This document shows, in pieces, positions 1-9,209 of a stretch of 64,000 nt of DNA. Each line of letters begins with the position of its first letter. Positions within the stretch are counted from its first letter, which is position 1. Under the pieces are notes generated by a model that was not told the DNA's origin, made no database searches, and saw only the letters and a list, made by a program, of their open reading frames with translations. Source of the stretch: Desulfosporosinus meridiei DSM 13257 (lineage in GTDB: Bacteria > Bacillota > Desulfitobacteriia > Desulfitobacteriales > Desulfitobacteriaceae); the NCBI RefSeq assembly GCF_000231385.2, contig NC_018515.1, positions 4,732,501 through 4,796,500 on the forward strand. Direction: 5' to 3'. A program made the position numbers and the translations under genes.

Positions 1-697
1 TACCCTCTCCCAATTTAAGGGCGGTTTCCAAGGAATCGGCCAAACGTTCTGCACTTTCCGGTTTTAAAGATATTCGATCGACCACAACTTCAATAGAGTG
101 CTTTTTATTTTTTGCCAAAGTTATTTCTTCACTGAGGTCTCTAGCCTCTCCATCCACTCGCACCCGAACATAGCCGGCCTTCCGAATATCTTCCAAGACC
201 TTTTGATGTTCCCCTTTTTTCCCTTTGATCAGCGGGGCTAGAATCTGTAACTTAGTTTGTTCTGGAAAACTGATCAATTGATCAACCATTTGCTGAATTG
301 TCTGCTGAGAAATAACTCGACCACATTTGGGACAATGGGGATGCCCAATGCGAGCATAAAGTAAGCGCAAGTAATCAGAGACTTCGGTTGCAGTTCCTAC
401 TGTCGAGCGTGGGTTGCGGTTTGTCGTCTTCTGATCAATGGAAATTGCCGGAGAGAGTCCCTCGATAGAATCCACATCCGGCTTGTCCATTTGACCCAGG
501 AACTGACGGGCATACGCAGAGAGAGATTCTACATATCTCCTCTGCCCCTCAGCATAAATCGTATCAAAGGCTAGAGAAGATTTTCCCGAACCTGACAATC
601 CGGTGATAACCACCAGTTTATTGCGAGGAATATCGATATCAATGTTTTTCAAATTATGAGCCCGTGCACCACGCACGCGTAAATAGTCATGGGTCAT
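1..697 (-). CDS. uvrA: UvrA, excinuclease ABC subunit A (5' part only; runs off the left edge)
   Basis: This is the N-terminal part of the DNA damage-recognition ATPase of nucleotide excision repair; about 232 codons are visible and the rest lies left of the window. The Walker A motif GLSGSGKS is at residues 33-40, followed by the UvrA-typical stretch around [16 protein letters not shown], and the start of the zinc-binding insertion (HCPKCG) is seen near residue 120. The ATG at 697 is preceded by AGGAGGA at the correct spacing. It follows uvrB by 98 nt on the same strand, so the two are probably co-transcribed as uvrBA. I found no convincing LexA box in front of either gene. Confidence 0.97.
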   Translation of the reverse strand, partial: MTHDYLRVRGARAHNLKNIDIDIPRNKLVVITGLSGSGKSSLAFDTIYAEGQRRYVESLSAYARQFLGQMDKPDVDSIEGLSPAISIDQKTTNRNPRSTVGTATEVSDYLRLLYARIGHPHCPKCGRVISQQTIQQMVDQLISFPEQTKLQILAPLIKGKKGEHQKVLEDIRKAGYVRVRVDGEARDLSEEITLAKNKKHSIEVVVDRISLKPESAERLADSLETALKLGEG

Positions 698-795
698 GGT
701 TTTCCTCCTAATGACCAAACAAATTTTCGGTATTAACCGAACATATACGAACTAATTATAAAGTATTCGATATTAATATACAACCATTCCAATTC

Positions 796-2853
796 CTATT
801 TCTTGCGCTTTTGGGAAGATCCCTTCCTCTGAGCTTTTTGGTCGTAGCGAGTATTTCTTTTGCTTCCCCCTTGTTGACTGGTCATTTTATAGTTATTCTC
901 TTCTCCCTTTAGTTCTATCATAGCATCTCTGATTTCAGCCGCTCTCTCAAAATCCAAATCTCTAGCAGCAAGCCTCATTTCTGCTTCAAGACTGTTAAGG
1001 AGCTGGGCAAGTTCTTCAGGAGGCAGCTTTTTCCCATAAGTTTGTTTCATTTCAGCGACCTTTGTTGCCTCGGGGACATTATGAATGGCCTTACGAATAG
1101 TTTGGGGAGCAATTCCCCTTTTTTCGTTCCAAGCCATTTGGATAGCCCGACGTCGATTCGTCTCATCGAGAGCATTCTGCATAGAATGTGTAATTTTGTC
1201 GCCATACATGATAACTTTGCCTTCTGAATTTCGAGCTGCCCGACCTATGGTCTGAATAAGAGAACGATCCGATCTTAAGAAACCTTCTTTATCGGCATCG
1301 AGAATTGCCACGAGAGAAACTTCCGGTAAATCTAACCCCTCTCGCAATAGGTTAATTCCCACAACGACATCGATCTCGCCTAAGCGAAGTTCTCGGAGAA
1401 TTTCCACACGTTCAAGGGTCTTAATATCTGAATGAAGATACTTTACCTTAATTTCTAAGTTTATAAAGTAATCTGTGAGATCCTCGGCCATTTTTTTGGT
1501 TAGGGTTGTTACCAGGACTCGTTCATCTTTGGCAATCCGCCTCCGGATTTCCCCCAGCAAGTCATCAATCTGCCCTTTAGTCGGACGAACAATCACTTCC
1601 GGATCTAATAACCCTGTAGGCCGAATGATCTGCTCTACGACAGTCGGACAATGTGCTAATTCATAGGGTCCAGGTGTGGCACTGACATAAATACTTTGGT
1701 GGATTCTTCGCTCAAATTCCTTGAAGGTTAAAGGTCTGTTATCCAGTGCGGATGGTAAACGAAAACCGTAATCTACCAGTGTTGTCTTACGGGATCGGTC
1801 TCCTTCATACATTCCCCTTACCTGAGGAAGGGATACATGGGACTCATCGACAAATAATACAAAATCATCCGGGAAATAATCAAGTAAGGTATAAGGAGTC
1901 TCTCCGGCTTCACGAAAGGTTAAGTGACGAGAGTAATTTTCTATGCCGTTACAAAAGCCCATCTCCCTTAGCATTTCCAGATCATAGCGAGTTCTTTGTT
2001 CCAGACGCTGTGCTTCCAGGAGCTTGTTTTCGGAATTTAAGCTCTTCAGCCGTTCTTCCAGCTCTATCTCAATATTCTCCGCCGCCAGCATCACCTTATC
2101 TTGCGCGGTTACATAGTGTGAGTTTGGGAAAATTGAAACATGATACCTTTCACCTAAAATCTCCCCAGTAAGCATATTAATCTCGTAAATGTGCTCGATT
2201 TCATCACCAAACATATCCACGCGGAGCACTTTCTCACTGGATGAAGCAGGATAAATCTCAACGATATCTCCCCGTACTCGAAAGGTTCCTCGTGTAAAGG
2301 CTATATCATTACGGTCATACTGAATAGCTATTAACTTGCGTAGAATCTCATTACGGTCGACAACTTGTCCCTGGCGCAGGGAAAGCACCAAATCACGGTA
2401 ATCCTCAGGAGAACCTAAACCATAGATGCAGGAAACACTGGCGACCACAATTACATCCCTACGCTCAAGCAGAGCTGCAGTTGCTGAGTGACGAAGTTTT
2501 TCAATCTCTTCATTAATGGAAGCATCTTTCTCAATAAAAGTGTCACTCGAAGGTACATAAGCCTCCGGTTGGTAATAGTCATAATAACTCACAAAGTACT
2601 CTACTGCATTCTCAGGAAAATACTCCTTGAACTCACTATAGAGTTGAGCTGCTAAGGTTTTGTTATGAGCTAAAATTAAGGTCGGCCTTTGTACCTTAGT
2701 AATAATATTGGCCATTGTGTAAGTCTTGCCTGATCCCGTAACTCCCAATAACGTCTGGTGGCTCAGGCCTGCCTTTAAGCCCTTTGCCAGTTCTTCAATC
2801 GCTTGGGGCTGATCCCCGCCAGGTTTATAGGGGGCATGTATTTGAAATTCCAC
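796..2853 (-). CDS. uvrB: UvrB, excinuclease ABC subunit B
   Basis: This is the helicase-like damage-verification subunit that UvrA loads onto DNA and that recruits UvrC. The protein is 685 aa, the normal family length. Walker A GVTGSGKT is at residues 37-44, the tyrosine-rich beta-hairpin ([12 protein letters not shown]) follows near 90-100, a DESH box lies mid-protein, and the C-terminal UVR coiled coil ([14 protein letters not shown]) is near 635-655. The tail after it is short and lysine-rich. The start is GTG at 2853, with AAAGGAAG about 10 nt upstream. It is the upstream gene of a uvrB-uvrA pair. Confidence 0.98.
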   Translation of the reverse strand: MEFQIHAPYKPGGDQPQAIEELAKGLKAGLSHQTLLGVTGSGKTYTMANIITKVQRPTLILAHNKTLAAQLYSEFKEYFPENAVEYFVSYYDYYQPEAYVPSSDTFIEKDASINEEIEKLRHSATAALLERRDVIVVASVSCIYGLGSPEDYRDLVLSLRQGQVVDRNEILRKLIAIQYDRNDIAFTRGTFRVRGDIVEIYPASSSEKVLRVDMFGDEIEHIYEINMLTGEILGERYHVSIFPNSHYVTAQDKVMLAAENIEIELEERLKSLNSENKLLEAQRLEQRTRYDLEMLREMGFCNGIENYSRHLTFREAGETPYTLLDYFPDDFVLFVDESHVSLPQVRGMYEGDRSRKTTLVDYGFRLPSALDNRPLTFKEFERRIHQSIYVSATPGPYELAHCPTVVEQIIRPTGLLDPEVIVRPTKGQIDDLLGEIRRRIAKDERVLVTTLTKKMAEDLTDYFINLEIKVKYLHSDIKTLERVEILRELRLGEIDVVVGINLLREGLDLPEVSLVAILDADKEGFLRSDRSLIQTIGRAARNSEGKVIMYGDKITHSMQNALDETNRRRAIQMAWNEKRGIAPQTIRKAIHNVPEATKVAEMKQTYGKKLPPEELAQLLNSLEAEMRLAARDLDFERAAEIRDAMIELKGEENNYKMTSQQGGSKRNTRYDQKAQRKGSSQKRKK

Positions 2854-3013
2854 GCTCCGCTCTTCCTTTCAGATGAACTCTATCTTACTTCTTTTACTAC
2901 TAAGTTTATTTTACATCTCCCCTTGCGCTTATTCAAATAGATACGCCAAGTATATCTTGCCCACATTCTCCATTTAATGGTTCATTTCACTTAAATTTTA
3001 TTAATATAAAACT

Positions 3014-3051
3014 GAGGACAGGTGCATCATTATTCCATAACACCTGTCCTC
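3014..3051 (-). terminator. Terminator of the lipoprotein gene
   Basis: An 11-bp perfect stem (GAGGACAGGTG with CACCTGTCCTC) begins 12 nt after the stop codon of the lipoprotein gene. It is followed on the minus strand by AGTTTTATATT. It separates this gene from uvrB. Confidence 0.75.
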
Positions 3052-3062
3052 TAATAATTCAC

Positions 3063-4421
3063 TTATTTCTTTTCTTCTTTCTTATCCTTCCCTTCCTCTT
3101 CTTGACCTTTTGAATCTCCTTTTGCCTGTTCTGCCTGTTGCTTTAACATTTCTGGTGGGACTGTCTTAGTTTGTTCATTGACAGTTTTTTCTGTACCCAT
3201 GACTTTTCCATTGGCATCAAGATAATCTCTTGTTGTTTCGGTTTTTACGCGTTCGGTGACTTTATCTACTCCCGGAGGAACCGCATTCTGCTTATCTCCG
3301 GATTGCCCATTTTCTTTTTTGGCATCCGCTTGCTCTTGACCTTTAGCTTCTTGACCTTTCTTTTCTTCACCTTCCTTTTCTTTAGACTCTTGCTTAGATG
3401 ACTCGTCTTTTTTCTTTTGCTCTTGTTCAGCACTCTGCAGTGTCTTAGTATAACTTTTCTGAATAACTGCCAGATTTGCCGGGGTTACTGCTTTTACTGC
3501 AACAATTTTTGCCGGTATTTCACCTTGCTCACTGGTAAGGGAATCTTCAATTTCCAAGGGTTCTTTATTGATTATCTTTTGCGCCCATTGATAAGCATTA
3601 GCCCCCTGCAAATAGGGAGAAGTGTCAACATCTCCTGTTTGAGAACCTTTAGCCATTCTATCTAGTGATGGAACATTAGCTTGTCCACCGATTAAGCTGA
3701 TTTTTTTATCCAATTGATTTTGTTTGAGTACCTCGCTTGCCTGAGCAGCCAAGCTTTCATTATGCGCTAATATTGCTAGCACATTGTCGGGATTCTTCTG
3801 TAAAAAATCTACCAAGCTTGTCCTTGCTACCGATTCTGATCCTTTTGGACTTGAAATGGTATGTAGGGAAATCTTTGGATACTTACTTAGAATAGCTTTA
3901 TTTCCCGATAACAGTTCTTGAGAGCCACTTTCATTAGGATCCCCTTGGAGTATAACAACTTGTCCCTCTGTGACTTTACCTACCAATGTCTGACCCATTA
4001 ACTCGCCAACTTTTTCCTGATCCGGGATGATTATTCCTTCCGGTTTTACACCTGATGGGAGCTGAGTTAAGGCTAAGATAGGAATTTCCTGGGCTTGAGA
4101 CTTTTGTAGTGTGCTTTCATCTCCACCTTGATAGATTAGAATTTTAGCATCTTCTAGAGCGGATTCTGCTTCTGATCCACTCTTTATATACTTTACTGTA
4201 ACATCTTCTTTCTTAGCTAAATCGTCGATGCCTTTAGTAATTAGCAGCTTGTTAGGATCATTCTCATTTAACGAAACTGCAATTATTGTTTTGTTCTCTG
4301 TGGCTTTTGAAGAAGTTTTATTTTTATTTTTTCCTAAAAGATCTTGTAGACTACAACCAGTTATGGTTAAACTAAGACAAAGAGGAATTAAGATAATTAA
4401 GAATCGCAATCTCTTGGACAT
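3063..4421 (-). CDS. Substrate-binding lipoprotein (sugar-binding type 1 fold) with long charged tail
   Basis: Predicted exported lipoprotein of 452 aa. A hydrophobic signal segment ends in a lipobox (TITGC, Cys about residue 23). Residues of about 45-325 resemble the ribose/xylose-type periplasmic binding fold, for example ILIYQGGDES, ILQGDPNESGSQ and VLAILAHNESLAAQA. The last 125 residues are a low-complexity Lys/Glu/Gln region interrupted by a denser patch (TTRDYLDANGKVMGTEKTV). No permease or ATPase gene is nearby, so it may be a sensor or an orphan binding protein rather than part of a transporter. The start is ATG 4421, because AAAGGAG lies 8 nt upstream; the earlier in-frame GTG at 4430 overlaps that site. 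The ligand is unknown. Confidence 0.8.
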   Translation of the reverse strand: MSKRLRFLIILIPLCLSLTITGCSLQDLLGKNKNKTSSKATENKTIIAVSLNENDPNKLLITKGIDDLAKKEDVTVKYIKSGSEAESALEDAKILIYQGGDESTLQKSQAQEIPILALTQLPSGVKPEGIIIPDQEKVGELMGQTLVGKVTEGQVVILQGDPNESGSQELLSGNKAILSKYPKISLHTISSPKGSESVARTSLVDFLQKNPDNVLAILAHNESLAAQASEVLKQNQLDKKISLIGGQANVPSLDRMAKGSQTGDVDTSPYLQGANAYQWAQKIINKEPLEIEDSLTSEQGEIPAKIVAVKAVTPANLAVIQKSYTKTLQSAEQEQKKKDESSKQESKEKEGEEKKGQEAKGQEQADAKKENGQSGDKQNAVPPGVDKVTERVKTETTRDYLDANGKVMGTEKTVNEQTKTVPPEMLKQQAEQAKGDSKGQEEEGKDKKEEKK

Positions 4422-4541
4422 TTGATACACTCCTTTCGGGGTTCTTAAGCAATTCTTTAAATTAGTTTCCCCTTGTCTATATAAATAATCCCAGAGAAAA
4501 ATTCCCTTTATACTATTTCTTTAATAAAGGAGGGCTTCTGT

Positions 4542-5384
4542 TTGACAATTAAATTGGAACATGTTCTAAAACGCGTACAAGCTCTTCCTCCCTTACCCAC
4601 CTCTGCTCTGCGTGTCATTGCACTAACTAAGAATCCAGGTACCACTGTCAAAGAGCTAGAAACGGTTATTGGTAAGGATCCTTCCCTCACAGCGGGTATT
4701 TTACGACAAGCAAACTCTGCCTACTATGGGTACGCCAGACGAATTTCTTCTCTTCAGGAAGCAATTGTCATGCTTGGTTTTCAGGTAACCCAAGGGTTAG
4801 CGATGGCCTCTGCCGTCGCCCCTTTATTAAAAGACAACCTAGTAGGGTATGAGATTGAACAAGAGGGGCTTTGGAAGCATTCGATGCTTACTGCTATGAC
4901 TGCTAAGCGATTATGCCAATATCGGAAATTCCCTTTTGGGGATGTTGCTTTTACTGCAGGCTTGCTTCATGATATTGGGAAATTAGTTATCTCCATTTAT
5001 GTTCAGGAAGTTGGGCCTTTTCTTGTCGAGAAGGTAAAAGAAGCCAAACTATCCTATTTTGAACTTGAAGAGAAAGTAATAGGGTATAACCACGCCACAG
5101 TTGGCGGCTTTTTGGCTAGGACTTGGTTTTTACCCGAAGATTTGGTTTCTGCCATATCCTATCACCATACACCAGAAAATACCCCCAGTTATCCCGAGCT
5201 CGCCTGTGTTATTCATGTTGCTAATGGTCTTGCCAACTTACTGGGCATCGGTGGCGGTGTAGACAGTTTGTTAAATCCAATTCATCAGGTTGCCCTGGAT
5301 AAAATTTCTCTTACAGAGTCTGATCTCGAAAGACTAATGGCAGACATGGGAGAATTCCTGGTCGATCCTACTCTATTTAGCTAA
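4542..5384 (+). CDS. HDOD domain protein
   Basis: A 280-aa protein that is essentially a single HDOD domain, a degenerate HD-phosphohydrolase fold found in bacterial signalling and regulatory proteins. It opens with the family hallmark around LPPLPTSALRVI and PSLTAGILRQANSAYYG, and the central GLLHDIGKLVI segment carries the HD pair. No receiver, GGDEF or EAL partner domain is attached. The start is TTG at 4542 with AAAGGAGG 8 nt upstream. It is one of two genes on the plus strand, divergent from the lipoprotein gene and convergent (15 bp apart) with the P-loop ATPase. Its target is unknown. Confidence 0.85.
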   Translation: MTIKLEHVLKRVQALPPLPTSALRVIALTKNPGTTVKELETVIGKDPSLTAGILRQANSAYYGYARRISSLQEAIVMLGFQVTQGLAMASAVAPLLKDNLVGYEIEQEGLWKHSMLTAMTAKRLCQYRKFPFGDVAFTAGLLHDIGKLVISIYVQEVGPFLVEKVKEAKLSYFELEEKVIGYNHATVGGFLARTWFLPEDLVSAISYHHTPENTPSYPELACVIHVANGLANLLGIGGGVDSLLNPIHQVALDKISLTESDLERLMADMGEFLVDPTLFS

Positions 5385-5399
5385 TCTAACTAATTCTAA

Positions 5400-6434
5400 T
5401 CAGCCTTTGACATGTAAATCAATTAAAATCTGATTTAGCACCGTTTCACGAAATCTATCAACTTGATCAAAATCAACAGCATCCATATATATACTCTTAA
5501 GCTGAGACCTGTACGTCTGCCATGACGCTAAGGTCTCTTTTAGAGTTTTACTCAAAGGTCGTTCTAATCCCTGGTCTTGCAGATTTTCCGGATTTCCTTG
5601 CCAGATTGCCAAATGCCTCTCCGGAAAAGCAATTCCAATCACTTCATCCGGGTTGAGAGGGTGCAAGACAATTTCGATTAGTTGCCCCAATTGCTGAGCC
5701 TCTCGTAGTACCCAATCTAAGGCGTCAAGAGTCTCATCCCCCTCTAAGCGGATCTGATCAAAATCCGTTAGGAAATGAGGAGCTAGATTCAACCAACCAT
5801 CTGCAGTCAGGCCATGAAGAAAGAATGGGTTAATGACGCTTTTCTGAAGCAGTTTCAGAGCATTTTCAGCTAGTGGCCAAGGACCCGTATGCTCTTTTTT
5901 TACCTTGAGCTGAGCGGAGTTCCTCAAGATCCAAGAGATATTCTCTTTTTCTATAGGTTTCTTTGTGGCCCGGGCTTCTATCAATGACCCAAGTTCCGAA
6001 GCTAACTCGTCTTCCAGGGACATTTGCAGCCCTTGAAGCTGCTTTTCGAGCTCAATAATTGAAGAACGCTGTTTTTCCAACTTCTCTTCATCACAAAACT
6101 TAGTAAAGTCTGTAAACTTCTCAACTACACCGGGGGCCTGCCAACGCAGGGGCGAAACCTCCATAGCATCGATCATTGCTAATCCTATCTGAGGAATAAC
6201 GAAACCTGCCATCGAATCCGGATCTCGCACTGACCGCAGAAAATCAATGTCATATCCCCGATCCAATAGTTCCAGGCCAATCACCTTAATGATTGTCGAT
6301 TTACCGGTTCCAGGACCGCCTAAAAGGACATAAGCACGTTTCCAAGTCGGCATCATGTTTGGTAATAAGGATATGTACCCTCTGGTGGTCAGTCCTTCGG
6401 CAAAGTAATGTCGCACCCCAGTCTTATTTCTCAT
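5400..6434 (-). CDS. P-loop ATPase of the PRK06851-like family
   Basis: A 344-aa predicted nucleotide-binding protein with Walker A GGPGTGKST at about residues 39-47, preceded by WKRAYVLLG. The middle (about 115-185) is a charged helical segment likely to form a coiled coil (IIELEKQLQGLQMSLEDEL). The second half resembles a degenerate repeat of the first, with FFLHGLTADGWLNLAP echoing HYFAEGLTTRGYISLLPN, but without a P-loop. This internal duplication fits the two-fold PRK06851-type ATPases of Firmicutes, whose role is not established. The start is ATG 6434 behind GGGGGT. Substrate and partners are not evident from the neighbourhood. Confidence 0.7.
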   Translation of the reverse strand: MRNKTGVRHYFAEGLTTRGYISLLPNMMPTWKRAYVLLGGPGTGKSTIIKVIGLELLDRGYDIDFLRSVRDPDSMAGFVIPQIGLAMIDAMEVSPLRWQAPGVVEKFTDFTKFCDEEKLEKQRSSIIELEKQLQGLQMSLEDELASELGSLIEARATKKPIEKENISWILRNSAQLKVKKEHTGPWPLAENALKLLQKSVINPFFLHGLTADGWLNLAPHFLTDFDQIRLEGDETLDALDWVLREAQQLGQLIEIVLHPLNPDEVIGIAFPERHLAIWQGNPENLQDQGLERPLSKTLKETLASWQTYRSQLKSIYMDAVDFDQVDRFRETVLNQILIDLHVKG

Positions 6435-6506
6435 GCTTGTTACCCCCGTCGTTTTTTTCGGTCAGCGTAGTCTATGCAATTAAAGTTAGGAAGGCCACAA
6501 AAACGT

Positions 6507-6540
6507 GGTTCGATATTCGATATTCTTGGTTCGAATTAAG
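6507..6540. repeat. Short TCGAA-type periodic repeat
   Basis: Intergenic run in which ATTCGA/TATTCGAT units recur about every 7 bp (GGTTCGATATTCGATATTC, then TTGGTTCGAA). It resembles a second copy between prfA and prmC (52317-52358). Function unknown. Confidence 0.5.
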
Positions 6541-6548
6541 TATAATTT

Positions 6549-6581
6549 TAAGGCACGCTCCATTTAATAGAGCGTGCCTTA
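6549..6581 (-). terminator. Hairpin downstream of the S41 protease gene
   Basis: A 12-bp perfect stem (TAAGGCACGCTC with GAGCGTGCCTTA) lies 14 nt after the stop codon. The minus-strand sequence after it is A/T-rich (AAAATTATA) but has no clear T run, so termination is likely but not certain. Confidence 0.5.
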
Positions 6582-6595
6582 AAGGGTAGATAAAT

Positions 6596-7777
6596 TTATT
6601 TTATTTTTTCTTGTAAGGTCAGTAGAGCTTTGCGTAGTTGAGAATCAAAATTTTTGTCTTGGGGGGTAATAGTAGCTTGTTCTCCCTTGCCTAGCTCAAC
6701 TACTATATCTGGGTCAATCCCCTTTTTATGAATGTCCAGCTTATTAGGAGTTAAGTATTTGGCAGTTGTCAATTTAACACTGGTTCCTCCGTCTAGGGGG
6801 AAGATTGTTTGAACAATCCCTTTGCCAAAGGTTTTCACCCCTACTAAAGTTGCCGTGCCTTTATCTTTAATGGCACCTGCAACAATCTCAGAAGCGGAGG
6901 CACTCTCTTCATTAACAAGTACCACCATAGGTATTCCCAGATAGGTTCCTGTAGACATCTTTGTATCGACATTCCCTTGCTTATCAACAATGTACACAAC
7001 CGGCCCTTCGGGGATGAAGTAACTGGCAACTTGTACAGCAGCATTAAGCTCCCCACCATGGTTATATCTCATATCTAAAATAAGACCTTTAAATTTTTTA
7101 ATGTCCATAGTATCGAAAGTTTCTTTCAGTTCTTTCCCTGTATCCGAACCGAACTGAGTTATACTGACATAAGCAATATCCGGATTTCCCGGCAATGCTA
7201 GACCGTCAACGGTTGGAACGGTTATGTTTTCCCTGGTTAAGCTCACAGTGAAGGTCTTATTGGTACTCTCCCTGTATAAAGCTAATTCTACCTTTGTGCC
7301 AGGCTCTCCCCTCATTAGCCCAACAGCTTTATCTTGTTCCATCCCTGCAGTATCGGCATCGTCTATCTTACTGACAACATCCCCCGATTGAATCCCTGCC
7401 CTGCTGGCCGGTGAATTTTTGATCGGACGCAGGACTACCAGCTTTTTAGGATCTTTAAGGCTTAGGACAATTCCTATCCCCCCAAACTTTCCTTCAAGCA
7501 TTTGAAACAATTCTTGGTTCTCCTGGGCATTCATGTACGTCGAATATGGATCTCCTAAGATTTCTACGATACCTTTTGTTGCACCTTCCACAAGCTGATC
7601 TGTCGTTACATTTTCTAAGTAATCCTTGCGAATAAGCTGCACAACATGTACTAGCCGCCCAACATTATTGACGTTAGTAATTACTACACCACTTACCAAA
7701 GTGGTCACTAATACAGAGAAAATCAGGAAGACGATTCCTACATGTTTGGCTATTCGTTTCATGTTCCATTCTTGCAA
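6596..7777 (-). CDS. S41 carboxy-terminal processing protease (CtpA/CtpB type)
   Basis: A 393-aa secreted or membrane-anchored serine protease. It has an N-terminal membrane helix (about 12-32), a PDZ domain (about 90-175, starting at FGGIGIVLSL) and an S41 catalytic core. The nucleophile lies in NEESASASEIVAGAI and the lysine in GVKTFGKGIVQT, which gives the Ser-Lys-Gln set of the CtpB group. The start is TTG at 7777 with AAGGAG 9 nt upstream; the first ATG (7762) is too far from that site. It follows the M23 peptidase and ftsEX genes, a Firmicute arrangement linked to peptidoglycan remodelling. CtpB of Bacillus works in sporulation signalling, but I cannot assign that role here. Confidence 0.93.
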   Translation of the reverse strand: MQEWNMKRIAKHVGIVFLIFSVLVTTLVSGVVITNVNNVGRLVHVVQLIRKDYLENVTTDQLVEGATKGIVEILGDPYSTYMNAQENQELFQMLEGKFGGIGIVLSLKDPKKLVVLRPIKNSPASRAGIQSGDVVSKIDDADTAGMEQDKAVGLMRGEPGTKVELALYRESTNKTFTVSLTRENITVPTVDGLALPGNPDIAYVSITQFGSDTGKELKETFDTMDIKKFKGLILDMRYNHGGELNAAVQVASYFIPEGPVVYIVDKQGNVDTKMSTGTYLGIPMVVLVNEESASASEIVAGAIKDKGTATLVGVKTFGKGIVQTIFPLDGGTSVKLTTAKYLTPNKLDIHKKGIDPDIVVELGKGEQATITPQDKNFDSQLRKALLTLQEKIK

Positions 7778-7933
7778 TCCACTAAACTCCTTCCCTCTCT
7801 TGCACTAGTCCTTAGGCGCTGGTCCTCGCACATAAGTTCAACTTGGCATCCACTCTCTTTGGAAAGGCACACCAAGTTTCTAAGACTTGCTCTATTATAT
7901 GCTTATCCCTCACTAGAAATACTGCTTATCTCT

Positions 7934-9085
7934 TTAATTAGGGAAATACTGTAAAGGGTCTGTGGTGTTTCCGCCTACCCTAACTTCAAAATGCAAATGT
8001 GCTCCTGTGCTCCATCCAGTTGAGCCCACCGCGCCAATTGCTTCATTGGCCTCAACAGATTGGCCCTCCCTTACATCTATTCGTGACTGATGTCCATAGA
8101 GAGTAGATATTCCACTTCCATGGTCAATAATCGTCATATTTCCATAGGCCGTATTCCAACCAGCCATAATGACTACCCCAGCACCTACCGCATTAATCTT
8201 TGTCCCGGTGGGGGCAACAATATCTGTTCCCGTATGTAAGCTACGTTTTTTGGTAATGGGATGAATCCTCCAGCCATAGGGGCTGCTAATTTCATAATAT
8301 CCCGGTACCGGCCAGCTTGAAATTGTCCCATTTAAGTTGCCTGTTCCTTTTCCGGACTGGGCAGCTTGTAATTTTCGTATCTTCTCCGAGAGAGATTTGG
8401 ACTCAGATTCCAGTCGCTCCAGCTCATCAAAAACAGCCTGTTGCGCTTTTAGGCTCTCATCTAAGGCATTGCGTTGTTTTGACTTTTTCCCCTCAAGATC
8501 AGCGCTTACCGAAGCTGCCTGTGCTTCAAGATCAGCAGCTTGATCTCTTTTGGCCTGTAATTCATTCTTTTTTTGGGCAATTTGTGCTTTCTGGGATTCA
8601 ATATCTGCAAGTAGCTGTCGATCATTGTCCACTAGTCTTGAAAAATATTCCATGCGAGTAATAAAATCACTAAGATTCGAAGACTGAAAAAGAAGTTCCA
8701 ATTGGCTAATCTGACCGCTCTCATATATTCCTCGCGCCCGTTTACCCAGGGCCACTCTCCGCTCGTCAAGCTCCTTCTGCTTTTGATCTAGTTGCTCTTG
8801 TGCTAAGGAGACTTGGTTTTGGGCTTGGGCAAAAGCAATCTTCTTCTGATTGAGGGCCTGCTGAGCTGTATCAATCTCAGCTTGTAATTGATTCAATTGA
8901 GCTTTTATATTATCTGTTGTATAAGTAATCTTGTTTAGTTGACCCTGAGCCTGATCTTTCTGTTTTTCAATATCATTCTGTTGCTGAATACTATCCCCCA
9001 GTTGATCAGCCATTGAAGGCAATGCCGCCGTCCCAAGCAAAAGAAGGCTTACTATGACAACTGGAATAACTTTCTTCCTGAACAA
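7934..9085 (-). CDS. Secreted M23 (LytM) murein peptidase with coiled-coil N-terminus, EnvC-like
   Basis: A 383-aa exported protein with a signal peptide (about 1-26, ending PSMADQ), a long Gln/Lys/Glu coiled coil (about 30-245) and a C-terminal LytM domain (about 265-383). The zinc and catalytic motifs look intact: HTGTD, TLYGHQS and HLHFEV. Such EnvC/CwlO-like proteins are activated at the membrane by FtsEX through their coiled coil. ftsX and ftsE lie just upstream, so this is probably their effector; that pairing is inferred. The start is TTG 9085 with a GGAGGGG run close upstream. A strong terminator separates it from ftsX, so it may have its own promoter. Confidence 0.92.
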   Translation of the reverse strand: MFRKKVIPVVIVSLLLLGTAALPSMADQLGDSIQQQNDIEKQKDQAQGQLNKITYTTDNIKAQLNQLQAEIDTAQQALNQKKIAFAQAQNQVSLAQEQLDQKQKELDERRVALGKRARGIYESGQISQLELLFQSSNLSDFITRMEYFSRLVDNDRQLLADIESQKAQIAQKKNELQAKRDQAADLEAQAASVSADLEGKKSKQRNALDESLKAQQAVFDELERLESESKSLSEKIRKLQAAQSGKGTGNLNGTISSWPVPGYYEISSPYGWRIHPITKKRSLHTGTDIVAPTGTKINAVGAGVVIMAGWNTAYGNMTIIDHGSGISTLYGHQSRIDVREGQSVEANEAIGAVGSTGWSTGAHLHFEVRVGGNTTDPLQYFPN

Positions 9086-9154
9086 ACGACCCCTCCGTCC
9101 TTAAGTTTACTAGTAAGGCTAGTGCCAACATCAATCTGTTGATCAAAAAGTCAT

Positions 9155-9185
9155 TAAAAACCCGCCCCCACATAATAGTGGGGGC
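9155..9185 (-). terminator. Terminator of ftsEX
   Basis: Perfect 8-bp G/C stem (GCCCCCAC with GTGGGGGC), 6-nt loop, then GGGTTTTTAATG on the minus strand, 25 nt after the ftsX stop codon. Confidence 0.85.
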
Positions 9186-9209
9186 TTAAATACAAACACG
9201 ACTCTCTTC

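Noticed and set aside
728-755. LexA/DinR box between uvrB and uvrA
   Set aside because: CGAACATATACGAAC is a direct repeat of CGAAC, not the inverted CGAAC...GTTCG form. It also lies inside the operon and not before uvrB.
1746-2171. 141-codon plus-strand open frame inside uvrB
   Set aside because: It is fully antisense to a strongly conserved gene and has no family-like sequence; it reflects uvrB codon use.
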